Shown in pieces: positions 6,911 through 11,811 of a stretch of DNA of 11,811 bases (its first letter is position 1; each line of letters begins with the position of its first letter). Both the position numbers and the translations under genes were made by a program. Under the pieces are notes generated by a model that was given only the letters and a program-made list of their open reading frames with translations, did no database searches and had not been told where the DNA came from. The stretch lies in the NCBI GenBank assembly GCA_031288815.1, contig JAITQR010000220.1:1-11811 (forward strand), in the 5' to 3' direction. This stretch comes from Treponema sp. (lineage in GTDB: Bacteria > Spirochaetota > Spirochaetia > Treponematales > Breznakiellaceae).

Positions 6911-7912
6911 CTAATCCACAACACGAACCAGATCCCCGTCAGAGAGGAAATTCTGGCCTGACGAAACGACCCGTTCCCCTATCTCCAGGCCGCCCAATAC
7001 TTCCACCGATGTCTCATTCTCAATGCCCAGGGTAATAACCCGCCGCCGGGCGGTATTTTGCTCATCGGCTATAAAAACAATCCAGGACCCGTAGGTGTTG
7101 ATCACCGAGGATCGGGGAATCACCGGCACGTCCCGCCGGGTATTGGTTACCAGACTTACGGTGGCGAACATTCCCGCCCGTATCCGGGGATCCTGCTGGT
7201 TAAACCGCAGGCGTATCCTCAAAGTCCGGCTTGCCGGGTCCAGTACCGGGCTTACCTCGTTTACCGTGGCGGGAAAGCTTTCGCCGGGCAGGGCTTCCAG
7301 GGAAACCAGGGCTTCCAGCCCCCTCCGGGCCACGTTGGAAAAACGCTCGGGTACAAAAGTCTCCACCACAAGGTTGGAAAGGTCTCCCACTATGTATACC
7401 GTAGTTTGAGTAGAAACGGTATCCCCCGGATTGAGAGGGGCTGACAGAACGGTGCCGCCGATAGTGGAGACTACCGGACTGAGGGAATAAAGCTCCCCGG
7501 GACGGGACGGATCTACCATAGCCACCGTCTGTCCCCGGGACACCGTATCCCCTACCCGGAAACGAAGTTCCGAAAGTTTTCCCGCCATGGTGGGATAAAG
7601 GGGAACCTGGCTTGCCGCGAGAACATCCCCGTTGATCATCACGCTGTTTTCGATGGTTCCCAGCTCTACCGGGCTTACCCTTACGGTTACGGCGTTCCGC
7701 TCCCCTCCCTGAGCCTGGCCCGCCGGGGCTTGGGAGCCCGGCCCTGGCCCGCCGCCCTGGCCGGGCCCGCCCTGGGCGGACGGAAGCCGGCTGGTCACGG
7801 CGGGGGCCGGAGTGGTCTGTACCCAGACAGTCCAGCCGATAAGGCCCAGAAACACCAGGATGAAGACAACAATGACCGCGCTAACCGCCCGGGACGTTTT
7901 CTTTTTTATCAC
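6911..7912 (-). CDS. RND periplasmic adaptor (membrane-fusion protein), hairpin-less
   Basis: This 333-residue protein bridges the inner-membrane pump and outer-membrane channel. An N-terminal membrane anchor (about 10-31) is followed by a Gly/Pro/Gln-rich flexible linker (44-72). The two half-lipoyl motifs are VGDTVSRGQTVAMVD (120-134) and GGTVLSAPLNPGDTVS (152-167). Beta-barrel and membrane-proximal domains follow (about 180-333, including RTLRIRLRF and AGMFATVSL). Only about 15 residues separate the lipoyl halves, whereas AcrA-like adaptors have a long coiled-coil hairpin there. This resembles Borrelia BesA, a known hairpin-less adaptor. The start is GTG at 7912, overlapping the outer-membrane channel gene's stop as GTGA. 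No lipobox cysteine is seen, so it is anchored by a helix rather than lipid. Confidence 0.9.
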   Translation of the reverse strand: MIKKKTSRAVSAVIVVFILVFLGLIGWTVWVQTTPAPAVTSRLPSAQGGPGQGGGPGPGSQAPAGQAQGGERNAVTVRVSPVELGTIENSVMINGDVLAASQVPLYPTMAGKLSELRFRVGDTVSRGQTVAMVDPSRPGELYSLSPVVSTIGGTVLSAPLNPGDTVSTQTTVYIVGDLSNLVVETFVPERFSNVARRGLEALVSLEALPGESFPATVNEVSPVLDPASRTLRIRLRFNQQDPRIRAGMFATVSLVTNTRRDVPVIPRSSVINTYGSWIVFIADEQNTARRRVITLGIENETSVEVLGGLEIGERVVSSGQNFLSDGDLVRVVD

Positions 7913-9261
7913 CCCTCGCTCCTCGTAAATTGTTTCCAGTCCCTGTTCAGGGCTTTGGCAAGATCCAGGGTGGTAATCTGATAATCCCGCTCCCGCTCCA
8001 GAAGCTGCTGCCTGGCGGAGGCGAGATCGTTACGGATAGCTTCCAGATCAAGAAAATCCACCGCGCCGTTTTGGAAACCCAGCTCGGTAAGTTCATAGGT
8101 GCGTTCCGCGATGTTCAGCCTCAGACGGGCGATTTCCAGGCTGTTCCAGGAGTTGCGGAGGCTCGCCGTATAAGAACGGATCTGGGCCGAGGCGGTATCT
8201 TCGATGTTTTGAAGTTCCAGCCGGGCCTTCTCCACGTTCGCCTCCGCGCCGCGGATCTGCTGGGCGCTTTTAGTTCCCGGTATCCAGGGGCTGATAGGAA
8301 TACTAACCGAAACGCCGCCGGTAATAGAATCGGTAAAATCGGCGCTGATCCCCCCGCTTCCCGAGCCGCCGCGCCACTGGCTCTGGAGGCTGAGGGACGG
8401 CGCTTTGGCTGAAAGCGCGCCCTGTTTTTCGGTATATTCCAGGCGCTCGATTTCCTGGCGCTGTTTTACAATATCCGGCCGCCGGGGAAGGTATTCCCGT
8501 ATCAGCTCCTCGGGATCTTCATCGATCCGGACAACGGCGAAGCTCCCCTCCAGTACCACAACGGCGTCCTGGGGTATCCCCAGAGAGGTGAGGAACTGAT
8601 TCAACTGGTTATCGTAGGTGGTTTGGGCGGTACTGAGGTTGTAATTGGCCGTTTCCACCGAAAGCTGGCTTTGGAGAAGGGTCCGTTCCGGGATAATCCC
8701 GCTCCGGAAGGCCGTCTGATTTTTTTCGAACTGCTGCTCCGCGAGTTTGCGGGTCTCTTCCAACTGGGTAAGGTTTTCCCGGCCGGCGATGAGGGTAAAA
8801 AAACTCTTCGCCGTTTCTATCTCAAGCTGCCGGCTGGCATCCTCATAACCCAAAAGCTGGGTTTGATAGGCAAGCTTGAGAAGCTTCATCGCGTAGGGAA
8901 CGCCCGCGTTAAGGTTAAAGGTAAGACCGAAGGAAGTGGAATAGCTGAAATTAGGATCCTCGAATTTCATTCCCTCCCGGGAGACATTATTGGCCTGGTA
9001 ATTCAGACCCGCCGTCCCGTTGAGGGTAGGGAAAATCTCGGCCCAGAGGCGTTTTGAGGAGTAATCGGCGGTGGAAAGATCGATACGGCTTTTTTTGAGG
9101 TTCAGGCTGTTGTCCAGGGCCCGGGAAACCGCTTCTTCCAGGGTAAGGACGAGGATCTCCCCGCCGCTCTCCGGCGCGCCGGAAGGGACGGCTCCCAGCG
9201 AGGGGAGGGAGAACCCCAGGGAGAAAAAAACACAAAACATCAAACAAAAGATACGTCTCAT
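7909..9261 (-). CDS. Outer-membrane efflux channel, TolC/OEP family
   Basis: This 450-residue protein has an N-terminal signal peptide (hydrophobic core about 4-18, likely cleavage after SLGA at 21-24) and two OEP repeats (about 37-225 and 250-440). Both repeats contain long helices, with LTLEEAVSRALDNSLNL at the start of repeat one. The family hallmark RRPDI lies at 260-264, and GAVDFLDLEAIRNDLASAR at 399-417. By family knowledge it trimerises into a periplasm-spanning channel through which the RND pump exports. It is the first gene of the efflux operon and overlaps the adaptor start by four bases. A GGGGGA ribosome-binding site lies 5 bases before the ATG. The upstream interval contains a terminator-like hairpin rather than an obvious promoter, so regulation is unclear. 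Confidence 0.93.
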   Translation of the reverse strand: MRRIFCLMFCVFFSLGFSLPSLGAVPSGAPESGGEILVLTLEEAVSRALDNSLNLKKSRIDLSTADYSSKRLWAEIFPTLNGTAGLNYQANNVSREGMKFEDPNFSYSTSFGLTFNLNAGVPYAMKLLKLAYQTQLLGYEDASRQLEIETAKSFFTLIAGRENLTQLEETRKLAEQQFEKNQTAFRSGIIPERTLLQSQLSVETANYNLSTAQTTYDNQLNQFLTSLGIPQDAVVVLEGSFAVVRIDEDPEELIREYLPRRPDIVKQRQEIERLEYTEKQGALSAKAPSLSLQSQWRGGSGSGGISADFTDSITGGVSVSIPISPWIPGTKSAQQIRGAEANVEKARLELQNIEDTASAQIRSYTASLRNSWNSLEIARLRLNIAERTYELTELGFQNGAVDFLDLEAIRNDLASARQQLLERERDYQITTLDLAKALNRDWKQFTRSEG

Positions 9262-9289
9262 GGAATTCCCCCGAAAGGCCTGGCGGTTT

Positions 9290-9406
9290 GCCGCGCCTCG
9301 CGCTTAAAACCTCTCAAAACCGCCTGACAGGCGGTTTTTTACTCCCCAAAGTCCGCCCGATCGAACCGAAGCCTCGCGCATACCGGATAATCGGGATTTT
9401 CGCGGC
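9290..9406. repeat. Dispersed structured intergenic repeat, copy B
   Basis: Homologous to 832-977. It contains the GCGC-CTC-GCGC hairpin, a terminator-like hairpin and the tail ACCGAAG...GCGCATACCGG...ATCGGGATTTTCGCGGC. It starts 29 bases upstream of the outer-membrane channel gene's ATG. The whole interval 9262-9640 is non-coding and holds this repeat, the 54-bp repeat, one further stem-loop and the terminator of the DUF4130 gene. Confidence 0.65.
9316..9340 (+). terminator. Terminator-like hairpin inside repeat copy B
   Basis: AAAACCGCC (9316-9324) and GGCGGTTTT (9330-9338) form a perfect 9-bp stem with a 5-nt loop. The plus strand then has six T residues and the minus strand four. No gene on the plus strand reads into it. 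On the minus strand it sits 55-80 bases before the outer-membrane channel gene's start, so it might attenuate that operon or block read-through into it. Confidence 0.5.
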
Positions 9407-9445
9407 ATAAAGGGGCCCGCGGGTAAGGATCAACAACCTCGCCCT

Positions 9446-9499
9446 AAAGCTCCCCCCGCGAGCGGGCTCTTGGGTATTAAACCCTTCGCTACGAATAAA
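9446..9499. repeat. 54-bp intergenic repeat, copy 1
   Basis: Matches 10965-11018 with about four differences, including AAAGCTCCCCC, GCGGGCTCTTGGGTATTAAACCC and CGAATAAA. A CCCGC/GCGGG hairpin is conserved in both. Confidence 0.75.
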
Positions 9500-9534
9500 A
9501 AATCCTTATATCGGTTCTTAAAAATCCCTTTTTG

Positions 9535-9569
9535 GCGGGTTCTTTTACAGCCCCTAAGCAAAAACCCGC
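9535..9569. other. Stem-loop in intergenic region
   Basis: GCGGGTT (9535-9541) pairs with AACCCGC (9563-9569). After a one-base bulge, TTT pairs with AAA, giving a 10-bp stem with a loop of about 14 nt. No T-tail follows. Function unknown. Confidence 0.35.
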
Positions 9570-9626
9570 AAGCGCGACAGACTACCAGGAAGAAAACAAA
9601 CAGGCGGCCGGCCCGGTTACAGGATC

Positions 9627-9648
9627 AAAACCCCGCGTTTTCAGCGGG
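9627..9648 (-). terminator. Terminator overlapping the DUF4130 gene stop
   Basis: On the minus strand CCCGC, a loop of TGAAAAC that contains the TGA stop, and GCGGGG are followed by TTTTG. The stem is short (5 bp, all GC) and the T-run has four bases, so the call is moderate. Confidence 0.45.
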
Positions 9649-10600
9649 TGACTTTATCCGAAAGCTCCGGAAGGTACTTCCAGTACCGCTCCGGCATAAA
9701 CCGGCGCTGCAGGCCGGGATTCTTCCGGGCGTCGTTGTTGACGGCCTTGTGGTACCGGAGCCAGAGCTTTTCCCAAGGGTCTTTATCCGGGGAATTGGCC
9801 CCGGAATCACGGCCCGGGACAGGCTGGGGGAAAAGGGCCGCCGCCGGCAGGAGCCGGGCTTCCCCGCCCGCTTCCCGCGCCAGGACAATCCCCCGCTTTT
9901 CGTCGATAATGGCCCAGGGATCCCCGCCGAAGCGAAGGGTAAAGTGCCCGGCCAAAGCGGGAATGACAAAGCCATCGGGGCCGCAACGGGCCAGGTAGCC
10001 CCACCGGGGATCCGGGCTAAAGCGGAGGAGCCCCATAAGGCGGTCGATTTCGTGGACGGCCTTGTAAGCCGCCTCCATCACGGCCCTGACATCCCCGTCC
10101 CCCCGGTTCCCGGCGGCCCTGGCCGCCCCGCCCCGGGCCGCCTCCCGTCCGGTCCAGGGGCCGGAGCCGGAGACCCCGGCGGCCTCTTCCGCGGCGGCAA
10201 GCACCTTGCAGCCGAAACGGAGGATCTCCCCGTCAACAGGAAGTTCGCTCATCCAGGCATGGACAAAGGCGTCAAAAGCGTCCGCCGACACGGTAAAAAG
10301 ATCCTCCGCCGCTCCGCCCAGGGCCGCCGGATCGGGCGGAAAACCGGAAAAGGCGGAGCCCTCTGGAGAGACCGGCCCGGGTTCATCGAAGAGCCCGCCC
10401 TGTACCGGGGCCTCCCCAAAGCCCGCCCGCCCCGGCGAAAGATCCGCCCAGGCCGGCGCGAGCCGTCTGAGCCGCCGGGGCAGTTCCCGCCCCGGTTCCC
10501 CGGCCCTCGCCGAAGCCCTGACCCGATCCAGCAGGGCGAAAAGATCCTCCAGGGAACCATCGTAGGACAATTCGGCAAGTATCATTTTTGTACTATACAT
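9641..10600 (-). CDS. DUF4130/TIGR03915-type putative DNA-metabolism protein
   Basis: The C-terminal part resembles the DUF4130 domain of the TIGR03915 family, annotated as putative DNA metabolism/repair proteins. Recognisable blocks are ILAELSYDGSLEDL (7-20) near the start and VMEAAYKAVHEIDRLMGLLRF (174-194). Others are PALAGHFTLRFGGDPWAIID (214-233) and KLWLRYHKAVN...QRRFMPERYWKYLPEL (278-312). The family is usually found next to a radical-SAM partner (TIGR03916), which is absent here; biochemical function is unknown. At 319 residues it is longer than the roughly 250 typical of the family, because of Ala/Gly/Pro-rich stretches at about 32-100 and 140-170. The frame allows ATG at 10600 or at 10585 (residue 6). 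I favour 10585, because the family motif begins there and a promoter -10 box occupies the intervening bases. It is divergent from the small gene at 10695. Confidence 0.8.
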   Translation of the reverse strand: MYSTKMILAELSYDGSLEDLFALLDRVRASARAGEPGRELPRRLRRLAPAWADLSPGRAGFGEAPVQGGLFDEPGPVSPEGSAFSGFPPDPAALGGAAEDLFTVSADAFDAFVHAWMSELPVDGEILRFGCKVLAAAEEAAGVSGSGPWTGREAARGGAARAAGNRGDGDVRAVMEAAYKAVHEIDRLMGLLRFSPDPRWGYLARCGPDGFVIPALAGHFTLRFGGDPWAIIDEKRGIVLAREAGGEARLLPAAALFPQPVPGRDSGANSPDKDPWEKLWLRYHKAVNNDARKNPGLQRRFMPERYWKYLPELSDKVTR

Positions 10601-10620
10601 AGTTATAGATTAAAAGACAA
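10592..10620 (-). promoter_or_regulatory. Promoter for the DUF4130 gene, adjacent to ATG
   Basis: On the minus strand TTGTCT, a 17-base spacer and TATAGT (5/6 match) are followed by six bases (ACAAAA) and the ATG at 10585. Neither possible ATG has a Shine-Dalgarno sequence. The transcript may therefore be leaderless from 10585. Confidence 0.45.
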
Positions 10621-10642
10621 GGGCCCGGAAGCTAGGGTAAAT

Positions 10643-10672
10643 TTGACAGGTACAACCCAACTAAGGCATAGC
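10643..10672 (+). promoter_or_regulatory. Possible promoter for the small coiled-coil gene
   Basis: A perfect -35 TTGACA (10643-10648) is followed 18 bases later by CATAGC (10667-10672), a poor -10. It lies 23 bases before the ATG at 10695, divergent from the DUF4130 gene promoter. Confidence 0.3.
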
Positions 10673-10694
10673 GGTTTTTATGGAGGATTAGGTG

Positions 10695-10904
10695 ATGATG
10701 ACAGCGGAGGAAGCGGCGGAGGCCGCCAAGGGCCTGAACTTTGAGAAAATCTGGCTGATGATTCAGGAGACTGACAGACAGATTCGGGAATTGTCCAGAG
10801 AGGCTGAGCGGTGGCAGGAGGACACCTATAAACAGATCCAAGAGTTGTCCAAAAACATCGACGGACTTAACGATTCATCCGACGAATCGACAAGCTCGCC
10901 CTGA
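10695..10904 (+). CDS. Small coiled-coil protein, possibly a truncated DUF3782-like protein
   Basis: An excellent GGAGG (10682-10686) lies 8 bases before the ATG at 10695; a GTG at 10692 is also possible. The product (69 aa) starts MMTAEEAAEAAKGLNFEKIW and continues as a charged amphipathic helix with the repeat ETDRQIREL/TYKQIQELSKNIDGL. This resembles the N-terminal coiled coil of treponemal proteins I recall as DUF3782-like, in which LSKNIGGLxNSLGEL leads into a PD-(D/E)XK nuclease-like domain. Here the frame degenerates into DSSDESTSSP and stops, so the catalytic part is missing. I infer a remnant of a longer gene, though a genuine short protein cannot be excluded. The 54-bp repeat begins 60 bases downstream. 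Confidence 0.55.
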   Translation: MMTAEEAAEAAKGLNFEKIWLMIQETDRQIRELSREAERWQEDTYKQIQELSKNIDGLNDSSDESTSSP

Positions 10905-10939
10905 AGGGCAAGCTGGTTGTTCTCCCGTGCTTAGACTCA

Positions 10940-11003
10940 GGGTTTAATACCTTAAGGACGCCCAAAAGCTCCCCCGCGATGCGGGCTCTTGGGTATTAAA
11001 CCC
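10940..11003. repeat. Inverted repeat enclosing a smaller hairpin
   Basis: GGGTTTAATACC (10940-10951) and GGTATTAAACCC (10992-11003) are a perfect 12-bp inverted repeat. Nested inside, CAAAAG/CTCTTG (one mismatch) and CCCGC/GCGGG can pair. The right part is the 54-bp repeat. It follows the small coiled-coil gene and could terminate or stabilise its transcript. Confidence 0.6.
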
Positions 11004-11018
11004 CTCGCTGCGAATAAA
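10965..11018. repeat. 54-bp intergenic repeat, copy 2
   Basis: Second copy of 9446-9499. Unlike copy 1, it is preceded by a sequence complementary to its GGTATTAAACCC core. Confidence 0.75.
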
Positions 11019-11037
11019 CCGGGAAAAGGATCTTCGC

Positions 11038-11066
11038 TTGACATATAGCGCAAAGCGGCGTATATT
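11038..11066 (+). promoter_or_regulatory. Strong promoter for the arsR-HMA-ATPase operon
   Basis: A perfect -35 TTGACA (11038-11043), a 17-base spacer and TATATT (11061-11066, 5/6) are present. The start site would be near 11073. Confidence 0.75.
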
Positions 11067-11073
11067 TGATATA

Positions 11074-11093
11074 TGTTCATGTGTTCAACTGTT
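11074..11093 (+). promoter_or_regulatory. Likely ArsR/SmtB-family operator at the transcription start
   Basis: TGTTCA occurs twice (11074-11079 and 11082-11087) just after the -10 box. TGAACA/TGTTCA half-sites are characteristic of SmtB/CadC-type operators. The 12-mer TGTTCAACTGTT (11082-11093) recurs as its exact reverse complement at 11504-11515, after the repressor gene. Binding here would occlude transcription initiation. Confidence 0.5.
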
Positions 11094-11116
11094 ACGAGGG
11101 GATGGTAAGGAAAATT

Positions 11117-11482
11117 ATGGAAAAAGGCGTTTCGGACATCGAAAGTCTCGATTGCAACGTAATCCACGAGGAAGTGGTCGCCGCGGTCAGGGACAAGATG
11201 CCCAGTGATGAAACATTGCTGGATCTGGCGGACCTCTTTAAGGTGTTCAGCGATTCCACGCGGGTCAAGATCCTCTGCGCCCTTCTCCGGGCGGAAATGT
11301 GCGTCTGCGATATCGCGGCCCTTTTGGGCATGAGCAAGTCCGCCATTTCCCACCAACTGAGAACCCTCAGGCAGACCCGGCTGGTGAAGTACCGCCGGGA
11401 AGGGAAGGTGGTCTACTATTCCCTGGAGGATGACCATGTGGGCACCATCTTTGATCAGGGACTGGTCCATGTCTGTGAGTAA
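11117..11482 (+). CDS. ArsR/SmtB-family metal-responsive repressor
   Basis: I choose the ATG at 11117, preceded by AAGGA at a suitable distance, giving 121 residues. The frame is open further upstream to a TTG at 11066, but that lies within the promoter. The winged helix-turn-helix spans about 33-104. Metal ligands of both classical sites are present. Alpha-3N is C13 and H17 at the N-terminus plus C62-V-C64 in MCVCD. Alpha-5 is D105-x-H107-x10-H118-x2-E121, exactly the SmtB spacing. By family knowledge it represses its own operon and releases DNA on binding Zn, Cd, Pb or Co. The HMA protein and a likely metal ATPase downstream fit a CadC/ZiaR-type role. Arsenic sensing is unlikely, given the site composition and neighbours. 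Confidence 0.9.
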   Translation: MEKGVSDIESLDCNVIHEEVVAAVRDKMPSDETLLDLADLFKVFSDSTRVKILCALLRAEMCVCDIAALLGMSKSAISHQLRTLRQTRLVKYRREGKVVYYSLEDDHVGTIFDQGLVHVCE

Positions 11483-11508
11483 GAGATGGTGTTTTTTTAC
11501 GCAAACAG

Positions 11509-11538
11509 TTGAACAAGTTATCAATGGTTCAATACTAT
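11509..11538 (+). promoter_or_regulatory. Candidate internal promoter with overlapping dyad
   Basis: TTGAAC (11509-11514), an 18-base spacer and TACTAT (11533-11538) form a plausible promoter upstream of the HMA gene. TTGAAC and GTTCAA (11527-11532) are an inverted repeat lying exactly over the -35 and spacer. The site shares AACAGTTGAACA (11504-11515) with the upstream operator. This suggests a second repressor-controlled start. Confidence 0.4.
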
Positions 11539-11548
11539 ATACCGAGGA

Positions 11549-11779
11549 GTGTTTAACAGGACAAGAAAGACATACCTTTTGGAAGGGCTCTGCTGCCCCA
11601 ACTGCGCGGCAAAAATCGACGAGAAGGTAAAGCGAACGCCGGGGGTAAAACAGGCGGCGGTGGATTTTCAGAACACCCGGCTGAGCCTTGAGTATGAGGG
11701 GGACGAAAGCTCCCTGCTTGAAACCATCGCCAATATTGCCCGGAGCGTTGATGAGGACATCGCCGTTAAGGCTTGTTAG
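11549..11779 (+). CDS. Free-standing HMA-domain metal-binding protein
   Basis: The 76-residue product is a single heavy-metal-associated ferredoxin-like domain. The metal loop GLCCPNCAAKI (13-23) places C16 and C19 at the classical CxxC, with an extra C15 where zinc/cadmium ATPase domains usually have Asp. RTPGVKQAAVDF and LSLEYEG follow as the usual second half. It probably hands metal to, or buffers it for, the transporter whose gene starts 9 bases downstream. The GTG start at 11549 is the only reasonable one, but AGGAG overlaps it, so ribosome binding is unusual. A candidate promoter lies close upstream. The Cys-rich loop suggests soft or borderline divalent metal, with the exact ion unknown. 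Confidence 0.8.
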   Translation: MFNRTRKTYLLEGLCCPNCAAKIDEKVKRTPGVKQAAVDFQNTRLSLEYEGDESSLLETIANIARSVDEDIAVKAC

Positions 11780-11787
11780 GGGGAACC

Positions 11788-11811
11788 ATGGAAGCGGTAT
11801 TGAAACGGGAA
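11788..11811 (+). CDS. Start of a further gene, probably a P1B-type metal ATPase (truncated)
   Basis: An ATG at 11788 is preceded by GGGGGA at good spacing, and eight codons (MEAVLKRE) are visible before the window ends. Identity as a cadmium/zinc-exporting P-type ATPase is inferred only from the ArsR-HMA context and cannot be shown from eight residues. Confidence 0.5.

Noticed and set aside
11066..11116. Extended N-terminus of the ArsR-family protein from TTG 11066
   Set aside because: That codon overlaps the -10 box, so it could not be in the transcript. The ATG at 11117 has a well-spaced AAGGA and matches family length.
1..11811. CRISPR array, transposase, integrase, toxin-antitoxin or defence system
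   Set aside because: No regularly spaced repeats, DDE/tyrosine recombinase motifs or recognisable defence domains are seen. The repeats present are few and irregularly placed.

Overview
This GC-rich window looks chromosomal and most probably comes from a spirochaete of the Treponema group. The basis is a combination of features rather than any single marker: a CarD/CdnL-type regulator directly upstream of ispD-ispF, an RND pump whose periplasmic adaptor lacks the alpha-helical hairpin (as in Borrelia BesA), and a short coiled-coil protein that resembles the N-terminus of a family I recall as common in treponemes. No database search was possible, so the taxonomy is an inference.

Layout, left to right. 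Bases 1-340 (+) hold the end of an aldo/keto reductase with a C-terminal ferredoxin-like domain, followed by a likely terminator. Bases 341-614 are non-coding and contain a 74-bp direct repeat whose right copy runs into the 3' end of a tRNA-Pro(GGG) gene (615-689, minus). Bases 690-1010 carry the tRNA promoter, a terminator hairpin and one copy of a dispersed intergenic repeat. From 1011 to 9261 everything reads on the minus strand. In transcription order this is outer-membrane channel (TolC family), adaptor and RND pump, then carD, ispD, ispF and nth. The outer-membrane channel overlaps the adaptor, and ispD, ispF and nth overlap end to start, which suggests translational coupling.

Bases 9262-9640 are a repeat-rich, non-coding interval. 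A DUF4130/TIGR03915-type protein (9641-10585 or 10600, minus) follows. It is divergent from a small coiled-coil protein (10695-10904, plus), and then comes a second copy of a 54-bp repeat. The right edge is a metal-responsive operon on the plus strand: an ArsR/SmtB-family repressor with both alpha-3N and alpha-5 metal ligands, a free-standing HMA metal-binding protein, and the first codons of a further gene that is probably a P1B-type metal ATPase.

How the parts work together: the tripartite pump exports small molecules across the cell envelope. The carD-ispD-ispF-nth unit combines a transcription factor that stabilises RNA-polymerase open complexes with two MEP-pathway isoprenoid enzymes and a base-excision-repair enzyme. 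The right-hand operon senses and handles divalent metal.

I do not see a convincing undescribed system such as defence, a secretion island or CRISPR. The observations most worth follow-up are the hairpin-less adaptor, promoters whose -10 boxes sit almost on the start codons, a metal-repressor dyad that overlaps a second promoter inside the arsR operon, the tRNA-end duplication, and a family of structured intergenic repeats with a compensatory base change.
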